From: Roseococcus pinisoli
Lineage (GTDB): Bacteria > Pseudomonadota > Alphaproteobacteria > Acetobacterales > Acetobacteraceae
Assembly: GCF_018413645.1 (NCBI RefSeq)
Contig: NZ_JAHCDA010000006.1
Location: 62,001-126,000, forward strand
Reading direction: 5' to 3'
Length of the DNA: 64,000 bases
Part shown: in pieces, positions 28,444-37,459 of the stretch
Numbering within the stretch: position 1 is the first letter of the stretch
Layout: each line of letters opens with the position of its first letter
Program-made: the position numbers and the translations under genes
The notes under the pieces: model-generated
Database searches by the model: none
Seen by the model: only the letters and a program-made list of their open reading frames with translations
Told to the model about the DNA's origin: nothing

Positions 28444-28596
28444 ATGGACATCCACGAATTCCACAGCCTGCTGACCACCGCCTGGGTCATCTGGTTCTTC
28501 GTGCTCTTCACGGGGATCGTCGTCTGGGCCTTCCGGCCGTCACGGCGCGAGCGCTTCGAGACCGCGCGCCAGATCCCGCTGCGCGACACTGAATAG
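28444..28596 (+). CDS. ccoQ: Cbb3-type oxidase small subunit CcoQ
   Basis: A 50-residue protein with one membrane span (about residues 11-30, rich in W, F and V) followed by FRPSRRERFE, the usual CcoQ tail. It stabilises the CcoNOP complex. It lies exactly between ccoO and ccoP, has GGAGGG before its ATG, and stops 12 bases before ccoP. Confidence 0.9.
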   Translation: MDIHEFHSLLTTAWVIWFFVLFTGIVVWAFRPSRRERFETARQIPLRDTE

Positions 28597-28608
28597 GGGA
28601 TCGGCAAG

Positions 28609-29487
28609 ATGGACGATCATTCGAATTTCGATCCCGTCACCGGCCGGACCACGACCGGCCACGAGTGGGACGGCATCCGCGAGCTCAACACGCCGCTGCC
28701 CAAGTGGTGGCTCTGGACCTTCTACGCCTGCATCGCCTTCGCGGCGGTCTGGGTGGTGCTGTATCCCGCGCTGCCCTTCACCGGCGCCACGGGCCTGCTC
28801 GGCCACACCACCCGTGGCGATGCCGAGCGCGACCGCGCCCAGCAGGCGGCCACGGCCGAGCCCATGCTCGCCCGGCTGCGCGCGGCGACGCCCGCGCAGA
28901 TCCTCGCGGATCCGGACCTGCGCGCCTATGCCATGGCGGGTGGCCGCGTGGCCTTCGCCAATACCTGCGCCGGCTGCCACGGCGCGGGCGGGCAGGGCGC
29001 GCCCGGCTTCCCGAGCCTGGCGGATGACGAGTGGCTCTGGGGCGGCGACCTCGAGGCGATCGAGCGCACGATCCGCCACGGCATCCGCGCGCCCGACGAC
29101 GACGCGACGCACAACTCGCTCATGCCGCGCTTCGTGGCCGACGGCATGCTCACCACCGCGCAGGCGAGCGACGTGACCGAGCATGTGCTGGCCATGACCG
29201 GGCGCGCGACGGATGCGGCGGCAGCCACGCGCGGCGCTGCGCTCTTCGCCGAGAACTGCGCGAGCTGCCATGGCGAGCGCGGGCAGGGCAACCGCGAGAT
29301 GGGCGCGCCCCGCCTCGACGACCGCGTCTGGCTCTACGGCGGGGACCGCGCGAGCATCCTGCGCACCGTCTCCCTGGGGCGCGGCGGCGTGATGCCGGCC
29401 TGGGAGTCGCGCCTCGATCCGGCGACCATCCGCATGCTCGTCATCTACCTCCACAGCCTGGGCGGCACCGAGGCCGCGGCTCCGTGA
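28609..29487 (+). CDS. ccoP: Cytochrome c oxidase cbb3-type, subunit III (di-heme)
   Basis: A 292-residue membrane-anchored cytochrome c with an N-terminal span (about residues 36-55) and two heme c sites, CAGCH near residue 120 and CASCH near residue 217. The N-terminal DEWDGIRELNTPLPKWW-like segment before the span is characteristic. It accepts electrons from soluble or membrane c-type cytochromes. Confidence 0.97.
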   Translation: MDDHSNFDPVTGRTTTGHEWDGIRELNTPLPKWWLWTFYACIAFAAVWVVLYPALPFTGATGLLGHTTRGDAERDRAQQAATAEPMLARLRAATPAQILADPDLRAYAMAGGRVAFANTCAGCHGAGGQGAPGFPSLADDEWLWGGDLEAIERTIRHGIRAPDDDATHNSLMPRFVADGMLTTAQASDVTEHVLAMTGRATDAAAATRGAALFAENCASCHGERGQGNREMGAPRLDDRVWLYGGDRASILRTVSLGRGGVMPAWESRLDPATIRMLVIYLHSLGGTEAAAP

Positions 29488-29497
29488 GCAACGCGCA

Positions 29498-31000
29498 GTG
29501 AGCAAGATGGACAAGCCCGAAGCCTTCGCGCCCGACGACCGCGACCAGCCCCTCTATGCCGACCGCGTGCGGGTCTACCCGCAGGCGGTGCAGGGGCCGG
29601 TGCGCCGGGCGAAATGGGTGATCCTGATCGTCTGCCTCGGGCTCTACTACCTTGTGCCCTGGCTGCGGTGGGACCGCGGGCCGGGCCAGCCCGACCAGGC
29701 GGCGCTCGTGGACCTGGAGCGCGGGCGGCTGTTCTTCTTCTTCCTCGAGATCTGGCCGCAGGAGGTCTACTACCTCACGGGCCTGCTTCTGCTCGGCGCC
29801 ATCGCGATCTTCGCCGCGACGGCGCTGTTCGGCCGCGTCTGGTGCGGTTTCACCTGCCCGCAGACGGTCTGGACCGACCTCTTCATGCTGGTCGAGCGCT
29901 GGATCGAGGGCGACCGCAACGCCCGCATGCGCCGCGACCAGAAGGCGCGCTGGAGCGCGAGCGACTGCGCGTGCAAGGTGACGAAGCACGCCGCGTGGCT
30001 GGCGATCGCGGCGGCCACCGGCGGTGCCTGGGTGATGTACTTCACCGACGCGCCGACGCTGGCGCGGGACCTCCTGGCACTGAACGTCTCCACCACCCTG
30101 CTGGGCTTCGCGGGCCTCTTCACCCTCACGACCTATGTGCTGGCCGGCTGGGCGCGGGAGCAGGTCTGCACCTACATGTGCCCCTGGCCGCGCTTCCAGG
30201 CGGCGATGCTCGACCCCGACAGCCTGGCCGTCTCCTATCGCAGCTGGCGGGGCGAGCCGCGCGGCAAGGCACATGACGCCGGCGCCGGCGACTGCGTGGA
30301 TTGCCGCGCCTGCGTGAACGTCTGCCCCACGGGCGTGGACATCCGCGACGGCCTGCAGATGGCCTGCATCAATTGCGGCCTCTGCATCGATGCCTGCGAC
30401 GGCATCATGGACAAGCTGGGCCGCCCCAAGGGCCTCATCGCCTTCGAGACCATCGGCAACCTCGCCGTGGCCGAGGCGGCCGTCGCCCCCCTGCCGCCCG
30501 GGCGCGGGCGCTGCGCGGTGGGGATGGAGGCGCGCCGGCCGGTGCGGCTGCTGCGGCCGCGGACCTGGGTCTATGCGGCCGCCATGGCCGCGATCGTGCT
30601 GTCGATGATCACCGGGCTCGCGGTGCGGCAGCCCGTCTCGCTGGAGGTGCTGCGCGACCGCGCGCCGCTCTTCGTGCGCCTCGCCGATGGCGGCATCCGC
30701 AACAGCTACACGCTGAAGCTCTCCGACCGGCGGTCCGAGCCCGAGACGCTGGCGCTCGAAGTGGATGGCCTTCCCGCCGGCGCGGCCTGGCAGGTGCTGG
30801 GCGTCGCGCAGGAGGACGAGGCCGGCCACCCGCTCGTCACCACCCGGCCGGACGGCGTGGCCGAGTACCGCCTCTTCGTCACCGCGCCGGTGCATGCCCT
30901 TCCGCAGGAGGAGGGCACGCCGATCACGGTCCGCCTGCTCGGGCAGGGCCACGCCATCCGCGCCGCTTCCACCACCAGCTTCCTGAGGCCCCGCCCATGA
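29498..31000 (+). CDS. ccoG: Cbb3 oxidase accessory protein CcoG (polyferredoxin)
   Basis: A 500-residue membrane protein with about five spans and two [4Fe-4S] motifs (CVDCRACVNVCPTGVD and CINCGLCIDAC, residues about 267-305), followed by a periplasmic C-terminal FixG-like domain. CcoG is linked to copper(II) reduction for oxidase assembly. Start taken as GTG at 29498; an ATG at 29507 is possible. The stop overlaps the ccoH ATG. Confidence 0.95.
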   Translation: MSKMDKPEAFAPDDRDQPLYADRVRVYPQAVQGPVRRAKWVILIVCLGLYYLVPWLRWDRGPGQPDQAALVDLERGRLFFFFLEIWPQEVYYLTGLLLLGAIAIFAATALFGRVWCGFTCPQTVWTDLFMLVERWIEGDRNARMRRDQKARWSASDCACKVTKHAAWLAIAAATGGAWVMYFTDAPTLARDLLALNVSTTLLGFAGLFTLTTYVLAGWAREQVCTYMCPWPRFQAAMLDPDSLAVSYRSWRGEPRGKAHDAGAGDCVDCRACVNVCPTGVDIRDGLQMACINCGLCIDACDGIMDKLGRPKGLIAFETIGNLAVAEAAVAPLPPGRGRCAVGMEARRPVRLLRPRTWVYAAAMAAIVLSMITGLAVRQPVSLEVLRDRAPLFVRLADGGIRNSYTLKLSDRRSEPETLALEVDGLPAGAAWQVLGVAQEDEAGHPLVTTRPDGVAEYRLFVTAPVHALPQEEGTPITVRLLGQGHAIRAASTTSFLRPRP

Positions 31001-31473
31001 GCTCCGCTTCGCCCGCCATCCGGCGCAGCCGCTGGATTCCCTGGGTCTTCGTCGCCGGCTTCGGCGTCGTCATCGCGGTGAATGCCGTGCTCATCACGGC
31101 GGCGGTGACCACCTTCACCGGCACCACGACGGTCGGCGCCTATGATCGCGGGCGCGGCTACGGCGCCGTCCTGGCCGAGGCCGAGCGGCAGCGCGCTTTG
31201 GGCTGGCGCGCGGCGGTCGTCAGGTCGGGCGATGCGGTGCAGATCGCCGTCCGGCAGCCCGACGGCGCGCCGCTGCCCGCCGATGCCACCGTCACCGGCT
31301 TCCTGCAGCGGCCGCTGGAGCGCACGACCATGCCGCTGGTCTTCCAGCCTTCGGCACCTGGCGTCTGGCGCGCCTCGGCCGAGGCGCCCGCGCCGGGCGC
31401 GTGGGAGGCCGTGCTGACCGTGCGGCGCGGCGAGGAACGGCTCGAGCTGCGCGAGAGGCTGACCTTCCCGTGA
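30997..31473 (+). CDS. ccoH: Cbb3 oxidase assembly protein CcoH (FixH family)
   Basis: A 158-residue protein with one N-terminal membrane span (about residues 14-38) and a periplasmic beta-rich domain typical of FixH/CcoH. It is thought to hold assembly intermediates of the oxidase. ATGA overlap with ccoG and GTGA overlap with ccoI. Confidence 0.9.
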   Translation: MSSASPAIRRSRWIPWVFVAGFGVVIAVNAVLITAAVTTFTGTTTVGAYDRGRGYGAVLAEAERQRALGWRAAVVRSGDAVQIAVRQPDGAPLPADATVTGFLQRPLERTTMPLVFQPSAPGVWRASAEAPAPGAWEAVLTVRRGEERLELRERLTFP

Positions 31474-33830
31474 ACGCTCTTCCGGCCCGTCTCGAAGCGG
31501 AAGCGCCGCGCGTCTCGGCCGCGGCCTGTGCGCATTGTGGCGCGCCGGTCGCGCCCGGCGCGGGACGCTTCTGCTGCACGGGCTGCGAGGGCGCGGCCGC
31601 GCTCATCTCGGGCCTCGGCCTCGATGCCTTCTACCTCCGGCGCGAGGGCGCGACGGCCGATCTCCGCCCCGTACCGCTGCCCCCCGTCGACTTCGCCGCC
31701 CGCGCGGTGCCGCTGCGGGACGGGAAGGAACAGCGGCTGGAGCTGATGGTCGCGGGCCTCACCTGCGGCGCCTGCGTCTGGCTCGTGGAGCAGGCCCTGG
31801 CCGCGGAGCCCGAGGTGATGCGGGCACGCGCCAGCCTCTCGGCCCGGCGGCTCACCGTCGTCTGGCGCGGCCCGGCCGATCGCGCCGAGGCCCTGGCCGG
31901 CATCGTGGCGCGGCTGGGCTTCCGGGTCGCGCCCTGGTCGGCGGCCTGCCTGCGCGCGGCCGAGGATGCCGAGGAAAAGGCGCTGATCCGCGCCCTCGGC
32001 CTCGCGGCCTTCGGCGCTTCCAACGTGATGATGCTCTCGGTCGCCGTCTGGGTCGGCACTGATATGGGCGACGCCACGCGCCAGCTGATGCACTGGCTTG
32101 CGGCGCTCATCGCCATGCCGGTGGTGCTGGTCGCCGGCATGCCCTTCTACCGCTCGGCCTATGCGGCGCTGCGGGCGGGCCGTGTGAACATGGACATGGC
32201 CGTCTCGCTCGGCGTGCTCGCGACCACGGCGATGAGCCTGTCCGAGACGCTGCGCGACGGCCCCTATACCTGGTTCGATGGCGCCACGGCGCTGCTGGCG
32301 CTGCTGCTCGCCGGCCGCGTGCTCGACCGTGCGGCGCGCCGCCGCGCCCGCCAGGCCTGCGCCGAGCTGATCGCCCTGCAATCGGCCGAGGTGACCCAGC
32401 TGGCGCCCGACGGCACCTCCCGCCGCCTCGGCGCCGAGCAGGTCCGCCCCGGCGCACGGCTGTTGATCGCGACCGGGGAACGCCTGTCGCTGGACGGCGT
32501 GCTGGAGGAGGGCGAGGCCCTGCTCGACACCGCCGCCACCACGGGCGAGAGCCTGCCGCGCGCCTTCCCGGCCGGCGAGGCGCTGCCGGCGGGCGCCGTC
32601 AATCTCGGCGCGGCCTTCGTTCAGCGCGTGACCGCCGCGGCCGCCGAGGGCTCGCTCGCCGCCGTGTCGCGCCTGCTGGAGCGCGCGGAGCAGGCGCGCG
32701 GCCGCTACGTTTCCATCGCCGATCGCGCCGCGCGGATCTACGTGCCGGTCGCGCATGCCGTGGCGCTCGCGACCTTTCTCGGCTGGTGGCTCGGCGTCGG
32801 TATGCCCTGGCAGGTGGCGCTGGTGCCGGCGGTGGCCGCGCTCATCGTGACCTGCCCCTGCGGCCTCGCCATCGCGGTGCCGGCCGTGCAGGTGGTGGCC
32901 GTCGGCGCGCTGTTCCGCCGCGGCGTGCTGGTGGGCTCGCCCACGGCGCTGGAGCGGCTGGCCGCCTGCGACGTGGCGGTGCTGGACAAGACCGGCACGC
33001 TGACGACCGGCCATCCCGAATTGCTGCCCGACCCGGCGCGCCCGGCTGGCGCGCTGGAGGCCGCGGCGGCCCTGGCCGCCAGCAGCCGCCACCCGCTGGC
33101 CCGCGCCCTCGTCGCGGCCTGCCCGCTGCCCGTGCGTGCGGCCGGCGAGGTCGTCGAGGTCCTGGGTGCTGGGCTGATGCGCGGCGTGGAGCGCCTGGGC
33201 AGCGCCGGCTTCTGCGGCGCCGAAAGCGCGGGGGAGGCCGGGCCCTCGCTCTGGTACCGCGCCGACGCGGCCTCGGCGCCCGTGGTCTTCCGCTTCGCCG
33301 ATCCGCTGCGCCCCGATGCGCGCCAGGCGATCGAGGAGCTGCGCCGCCTCGGCCTGCGGGTCGAGCTGCTGTCGGGCGACACGCCCGCCGCCGTGGCCTG
33401 GGCGGCCGCCTCCCTCGGCATCGACGAATGGCGTGCCGGCGCCTCGCCCGCCGACAAGGCCGCGCGCATCGAGGAGCTCCGCGCCCAGGGCCGGCGGCCG
33501 CTCATGCTCGGCGACGGCATCAACGATGCCGCGGCGCTGGCGCTCGCCCATGCCTCGGCCAGCCCCGCAGGCAGCACCGACCTCGCCCAGGCGGCGGCCG
33601 ACCTGGTGTTGCGCGCCGAAGGCCTTTCCGGCCTGCCGGCCGCCATCCGCACGGCGCGGCGGGCGCAGGCGGCGGCGCGCCAGAACATCGCCTTCAGCCT
33701 CACCTACAACGTCGTGGCGGTGCCCATGGCCGTGCTCGGCTTCGTCACGCCGCTGCTGGCCGCGGTGGTGATGGCCTCCTCCTCGATGGTGGTGATCCTC
33801 AACGCGCTTCGTACCGGGAGGTCCGCATGA
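31470..33830 (+). CDS. ccoI: Copper-exporting P-type ATPase of the CcoI/FixI group
   Basis: A 786-residue P1B ATPase that moves copper toward the periplasm for CuB insertion. An N-terminal zinc-finger-like CAHCGAP and CCTGCEG region is followed by a heavy-metal domain with GLTCGACVW. The membrane CPC is at residues 462-464, the phosphorylated Asp is at 506 in DKTGT, and GDGINDAAAL is the hinge motif. GTG start at 31470 overlaps the ccoH stop, and an ATGA overlap couples it to ccoS. Confidence 0.95.
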   Translation: MNALPARLEAEAPRVSAAACAHCGAPVAPGAGRFCCTGCEGAAALISGLGLDAFYLRREGATADLRPVPLPPVDFAARAVPLRDGKEQRLELMVAGLTCGACVWLVEQALAAEPEVMRARASLSARRLTVVWRGPADRAEALAGIVARLGFRVAPWSAACLRAAEDAEEKALIRALGLAAFGASNVMMLSVAVWVGTDMGDATRQLMHWLAALIAMPVVLVAGMPFYRSAYAALRAGRVNMDMAVSLGVLATTAMSLSETLRDGPYTWFDGATALLALLLAGRVLDRAARRRARQACAELIALQSAEVTQLAPDGTSRRLGAEQVRPGARLLIATGERLSLDGVLEEGEALLDTAATTGESLPRAFPAGEALPAGAVNLGAAFVQRVTAAAAEGSLAAVSRLLERAEQARGRYVSIADRAARIYVPVAHAVALATFLGWWLGVGMPWQVALVPAVAALIVTCPCGLAIAVPAVQVVAVGALFRRGVLVGSPTALERLAACDVAVLDKTGTLTTGHPELLPDPARPAGALEAAAALAASSRHPLARALVAACPLPVRAAGEVVEVLGAGLMRGVERLGSAGFCGAESAGEAGPSLWYRADAASAPVVFRFADPLRPDARQAIEELRRLGLRVELLSGDTPAAVAWAAASLGIDEWRAGASPADKAARIEELRAQGRRPLMLGDGINDAAALALAHASASPAGSTDLAQAAADLVLRAEGLSGLPAAIRTARRAQAAARQNIAFSLTYNVVAVPMAVLGFVTPLLAAVVMASSSMVVILNALRTGRSA

Positions 33831-34003
33831 ACGCCCTCGCGCTGCTGGTGCCACTGGCCCTCGGCCTCGGGCTTCTCGCTCTGCTGTTCTTCGCCTGGAC
33901 CCTGCGCGACGGCCAGTACGAGGACCCCGACGGCGCCGCCGCCCGCATTCTTTTCGACGACAACCAGGAGACCCCGCCATGCCCGACATCGGATTCACGC
34001 TGA
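33827..34003 (+). CDS. ccoS: Cbb3 oxidase assembly protein CcoS
   Basis: A 58-residue protein with one membrane span (about residues 4-24) and the conserved WTLRDGQYEDPDGAA segment of CcoS, which is needed for cofactor insertion in cbb3 oxidase. The ATG overlaps the ccoI stop. Its C-terminal 25 bases overlap the next gene in another frame. Confidence 0.9.
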   Translation: MNALALLVPLALGLGLLALLFFAWTLRDGQYEDPDGAAARILFDDNQETPPCPTSDSR

Positions 34004-34176
34004 GCCGCTTCGTCTACCTCGCCGGCTCCTTCCTGCTGGCCATCCTCGGCCTCTTCGCCATCGCGCGCGCGGAAGATGTGGGGATGACGCTCTTCGGCAC
34101 GGGGCTGACCCTCGTCAGCATCGGCTTCGGCCTCTTCATCGTGAAGCGCGGCGCCGACTCGCTCTACGGCGAGTGA
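33979..34176 (+). CDS. Small two-span membrane protein at the cbb3 locus
   Basis: A 65-residue protein with two hydrophobic helices (about residues 10-28 and 36-54) and a charged C-terminal tail; no family recognised. ACCAGGAGACC precedes the ATG at a good distance, inside ccoS, which supports translation despite the 25-base overlap. Its stop overlaps a GTG start of the next gene. Location suggests a role in oxidase assembly or activity, not more. Confidence 0.6.
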   Translation: MPDIGFTLSRFVYLAGSFLLAILGLFAIARAEDVGMTLFGTGLTLVSIGFGLFIVKRGADSLYGE

Positions 34177-34760
34177 GCGCGGGCGTGGCCGGGTTGATCG
34201 AGGTCAACACGCGCCCGCATCCCATGCGCGATACAGGAAGAAGGGGGAGCCGGGAATTGCAGCAGGATATCGAGCAGGATCGGCAGCTCCGCCTTCCCGG
34301 GCATTTCCTGGACGGGCAGGCGCGGCTGCGCGCGCTGTGCGACGGGCTGGAGGCGGTGGCAGACGGGCTTCCGGCGATGCCGCCGCCCGCGATCGTTCAT
34401 GACCTCGTCGAAGGCTTGCTCACTTTATTGCCCGCCCATCAGCGCAGCATCGGCGCCTTGCTCGACACGCTGGCGGCGGAGGACGATCCCTGCGCGCTGC
34501 GCCGGGCGCTGGCCGGGCGGATCCGCAGCCAGCATGTGACGGATCTGGTCCATGCGCAGGATCTTGGCGCCGTGCTGATGGAGCCCGAGCCGGGTGCCCT
34601 GCCGGAGCTGGGCTACATGCTGCGCTGCTTCTTCCTCGGCTCCCGCCGCGCACTGGCCTTCGAGGCGCTGGCCTTGCTGCATCTCGGCGGCGAGGCTCCG
34701 CCGGAGCTCATCGCGGCGATCGGCGAGGGCCTCGCCCCGCGGACCGCCCGCGTGGATTGA
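34173..34760 (+). CDS. Hypothetical protein at the end of the cbb3 locus; start uncertain
   Basis: Up to 195 residues, soluble, helical, with no family I recognise; cysteines are scattered (RALCDGL, DDPCALR, MLRCFF). Three starts compete. GTG at 34173 overlaps the previous stop (GTGA). ATG at 34224 has no ribosome site. TTG at 34257 has AGGGGGAG 7 bases upstream. An FNR-like site at 34194-34207 lies inside the longest version but upstream of the two shorter ones, which would allow independent low-oxygen expression of a 167-178 residue form. It converges on the fnr gene. Confidence 0.6.
   Translation: MSAGVAGLIEVNTRPHPMRDTGRRGSRELQQDIEQDRQLRLPGHFLDGQARLRALCDGLEAVADGLPAMPPPAIVHDLVEGLLTLLPAHQRSIGALLDTLAAEDDPCALRRALAGRIRSQHVTDLVHAQDLGAVLMEPEPGALPELGYMLRCFFLGSRRALAFEALALLHLGGEAPPELIAAIGEGLAPRTARVD
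34194..34207. promoter_or_regulatory. FNR-type site before alternative starts of the 34173 gene
   Basis: TTGAT-CGAG-GTCAA, one mismatch to TTGAT-N4-ATCAA. It lies 17 bases before an ATG at 34224 and 50 bases before a TTG at 34257 that has a strong ribosome site. Its place within the cbb3 locus strengthens the match. Confidence 0.55.
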
Positions 34761-34773
34761 ACGGTGGGGCCGC

Positions 34774-35508
34774 TCAGGCGGCCTCGGCCCTCAGTTTCAG
34801 CGCGACCCGGTTGCGGATCGCCACCTGGCGGCCCGAAGGCAGGTCGATCAGCCCGTCGCGCTTCAGCTTGGTCAGCTGCCGGCTGACGGTCTCGATGGTG
34901 AGGCCCAGCACGTCGGCGATCTGGGAGCGGGTGAGGGGGAGCTCGAACTCCGTCCGGCAGGGCGGCGCGTTCCGCGCGAGGTGGTCGGCCATGTCCAGCA
35001 GGAAGCTCGCGACCTTCTCCTCGGCGGTCTTGCGGCCCAGCATCAGCATGCGGGCGCGCGCCTCGTCCAGCGCGGCCAGCGTGCGGCGCAGCAGCAGCCG
35101 CTCCAGATGGACATGGTTCTCGAGCGCCGCCTCGAAGCCCTTCCGCGGGAAGACGCAGAGCTCGACCTCGGTGAGGGCGGTGATGCTGTGCTCGGCCTCC
35201 TCGGCGAAGGGGCGGCCCACGAAATCGGCGGGGTAGAGCAGGCCCACGATCTGCTCGCGGCCATCTGCGGTGGAGGCGCTGAGCTTCAGCACACCCGAGA
35301 GCAGGTTGGCGCAGACGACGGCGTCATCCCCCGCCCAGACCAGCGTCTCGCCCCGGCCGAGGCGGCGGGAGCGCCCGATGCTGTTGAGTGTGGTGAGTTC
35401 CGAATCGGTCAGGCTGCCGCAGAGCGACTGGTCCCGGACCACGCATTCGGTGCAGATCTGCGCCACAGCCTTCTCTCCGCCGCCCTTATGGGCGGCTCCC
35501 CTGGTCAC
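34774..35508 (-). CDS. fnr: FNR-type oxygen-sensing transcriptional regulator
   Basis: A 244-residue Crp/Fnr regulator. Cys19, Cys22 and Cys30 (CxxC-x7-C) plus Cys118 are the likely [4Fe-4S] ligands, so it should sense oxygen directly, as FnrL proteins do. The cyclic-nucleotide-type fold follows, then a helix-turn-helix LTRSQIADVLGLTIETVSR whose E-x2-SR residues are those that read TTGAT half sites. Perfect and near-perfect TTGAT-N4-ATCAA sites stand at 26130, 25372 and 34194, so this is probably the local regulator of the cbb3 cluster. Monocistronic, convergent with the 34173 gene. Confidence 0.92.
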   Translation of the reverse strand: MTRGAAHKGGGEKAVAQICTECVVRDQSLCGSLTDSELTTLNSIGRSRRLGRGETLVWAGDDAVVCANLLSGVLKLSASTADGREQIVGLLYPADFVGRPFAEEAEHSITALTEVELCVFPRKGFEAALENHVHLERLLLRRTLAALDEARARMLMLGRKTAEEKVASFLLDMADHLARNAPPCRTEFELPLTRSQIADVLGLTIETVSRQLTKLKRDGLIDLPSGRQVAIRNRVALKLRAEAA

Positions 35509-35601
35509 CTGTTACCCCAGGATAGCCCCAATGCGCGAAGTTCGCGATGGCCGCAGCGCCGCCCCCCGCGCAAGGCGGCCCCGCCCGCACCGGGCTTCCG
35601 G

Positions 35602-37389
35602 CTAGGGGGCGAAGGCCTTGGGATCGTAAACAGGCGTCTTGAGGCCGAGCATGCGGGCCTGGATCTGCAGGGCCAGGAGGCGCGAGTAGAACCGAACCTG
35701 CTGCAGATTCCCGCCCTGCAGCCACAGCCCTTCCTGCCGCGTCGGCTTCCACATGTTGCGTAGCTCGCCGACCCAGGGCCCCGGATCCATCCGCGTGTTC
35801 GAGCCGAGGCCCCAGACATGGCCGACGCGCGCCGCCACCTCGGGCGAGATCAGCCGCGCGATCCAGCTCTCCATCGGCTCGTAGCCCGTCGCATAGACGA
35901 TGAGGTCCGCCTCCAGCCGCGTGCCGTCGGTGAGCTCCACGCCCTCCGGATGCAGCCGTGCGACCTCGACGCCGCTGCGCAGCCCGATCTCGCCATTGGC
36001 CACGAGCTCGGAGGCGCCGACGTCGATGTAGTAGCCGGAGGCGCGGCGGAGGTACTTCATCGAGAGGCCGGTCTCGTCGTCGCCGAAGTCCAGCAGGAAG
36101 CCGGCCTTCTCCAGCCGCTCGTAGAAGGCCGCGTCATGGGCGCGCAGCGCGGGATAGGTGCTGCGCTGCAGCTCCGCCACCATCGCATAGGGGCGGGAGG
36201 CGGCCATGTAGTCGGCCTGTTCCGTGGTGATGCCGGCGGCCAGCGCCTCCTCCGAGAAGAGCTTGCTGGTGAAGAACTTGAACAGCGTCTCGGCGCGCAC
36301 CACCAGCGTGGAGGAGCGCTGCAGCATGGTGACCTCGGCCCCGTGCTCCCAGAGGTCGGCGCAGATGTCGTGCGCGGAGTTGTTGGAGCCGACGACGAGG
36401 CATTTCCGGCCCGCATAGGCCGCGCCGCTGGTGAAGGCGCTGGAATGGCACTGGTGCCCGCGGAAGCTTTCGGCGCCGGGGAGGCGCGGCATGGCGGGCG
36501 CGCCGGACAGGCCGGTGGCGATGACCAGCTGCCTGGGCCGCAGCGTCACGGGCCGCCCTTCGCGTTCCACCTGCACGGTCCATTCCCCGGTGGCTGCGTC
36601 GTAGCTGGCGCCGCGCGCGGTGGTGGAGCTCCAGACCGGCACCTCCATCATCTCCGCATAGGCTTCGAGCCAGTCGCCCATGCGGTCCTTCGGGATGTAG
36701 ACCGGCCAATGCGGCGGGAACGGCATGTAGGGCAGGTGGTTCGCCCAGATCGGGTCATGCAGGTGCAGCGAGCGGTAGCGCCGCCGCCAGGCGTCGCCGG
36801 GCCGCTCCAGGCTGTCCACCACCAGCACCGGCACCTCGAGCCGGTTCAGCCGCGCCGCCAGCGCCAGGCCGCCCTGGCCGCCGCCCACGATGAGGCAATA
36901 GGGCTGGGTGGTGTCGCCGAGCGCCTCCTCCCGCGCGCGGCGCTGTTCGACCCAGGTCGGCCGTCCGCGCTTCGCGCCGTGGTCCACGCCCATCTCGCGG
37001 CGGGGGCCGGTGCGCTCCTCATGGCCCTTGATGCCGGCCGCCGCGGTGAGGAGCGTCCAGGCCGCGCCGTCCTTCTGCCGGAGATGGCCGCGGCCCTTCA
37101 GCTGCGCCGTCTCGAAGCCGAACCAGGCCTCGACGATGCCGTCGGCCTCCCGCGCGGTGCCGGGCTCGATCTCGAAGCCCTTGGCGCCGGCCAGGCGGTC
37201 CCGGGGCAGGGCCGCGATCTCCTCGCGGCCGTCGAGCGTCACGATCGACCAGGTGAAGCAGAGCAGGTCGCGCCAGCGGCCGTCGGGCAGGAAGAGCGCC
37301 GCCACCGAGGCCGCCTCCGCCGAGGCCAGCGCCGCCTCCAGCCTCGCGAGCCAGGATCGGGCTTGATTCTCGGCGGTCAGTTGAAGCAC
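35602..37389 (-). CDS. FAD/NAD(P)-dependent monooxygenase with N-terminal NTF2-like domain
   Basis: A 595-residue flavoprotein. Residues 1 to about 150 look like a SnoaL/NTF2-type domain; the rest is a flavin-containing monooxygenase fold with the FAD motif LIVGGGQGGLALAARL near residue 165 and a second Rossmann motif (CLVVGSNNSAHDI). ATG-less start: GTG at 37389 with AGGAGG 7 bases upstream fits best. The substrate is unknown; family members oxygenate ketones, amines or sulfides. The gene lies next to a GntR regulator on the same strand. Confidence 0.82.
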   Translation of the reverse strand: MLQLTAENQARSWLARLEAALASAEAASVAALFLPDGRWRDLLCFTWSIVTLDGREEIAALPRDRLAGAKGFEIEPGTAREADGIVEAWFGFETAQLKGRGHLRQKDGAAWTLLTAAAGIKGHEERTGPRREMGVDHGAKRGRPTWVEQRRAREEALGDTTQPYCLIVGGGQGGLALAARLNRLEVPVLVVDSLERPGDAWRRRYRSLHLHDPIWANHLPYMPFPPHWPVYIPKDRMGDWLEAYAEMMEVPVWSSTTARGASYDAATGEWTVQVEREGRPVTLRPRQLVIATGLSGAPAMPRLPGAESFRGHQCHSSAFTSGAAYAGRKCLVVGSNNSAHDICADLWEHGAEVTMLQRSSTLVVRAETLFKFFTSKLFSEEALAAGITTEQADYMAASRPYAMVAELQRSTYPALRAHDAAFYERLEKAGFLLDFGDDETGLSMKYLRRASGYYIDVGASELVANGEIGLRSGVEVARLHPEGVELTDGTRLEADLIVYATGYEPMESWIARLISPEVAARVGHVWGLGSNTRMDPGPWVGELRNMWKPTRQEGLWLQGGNLQQVRFYSRLLALQIQARMLGLKTPVYDPKAFAP

Positions 37390-37459
37390 GGGCGTCCTCC
37401 TCGGTCCTGTCGGGACAAGAGCAGCCCATCCCCCGCCCGGCCGCAACCGGGGGGAGCGC

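Noticed and set aside
31158-33998. A 946-codon minus-strand frame opposite ccoI
   Set aside because: Antisense shadow; the plus strand encodes CcoI with all P-type ATPase motifs.
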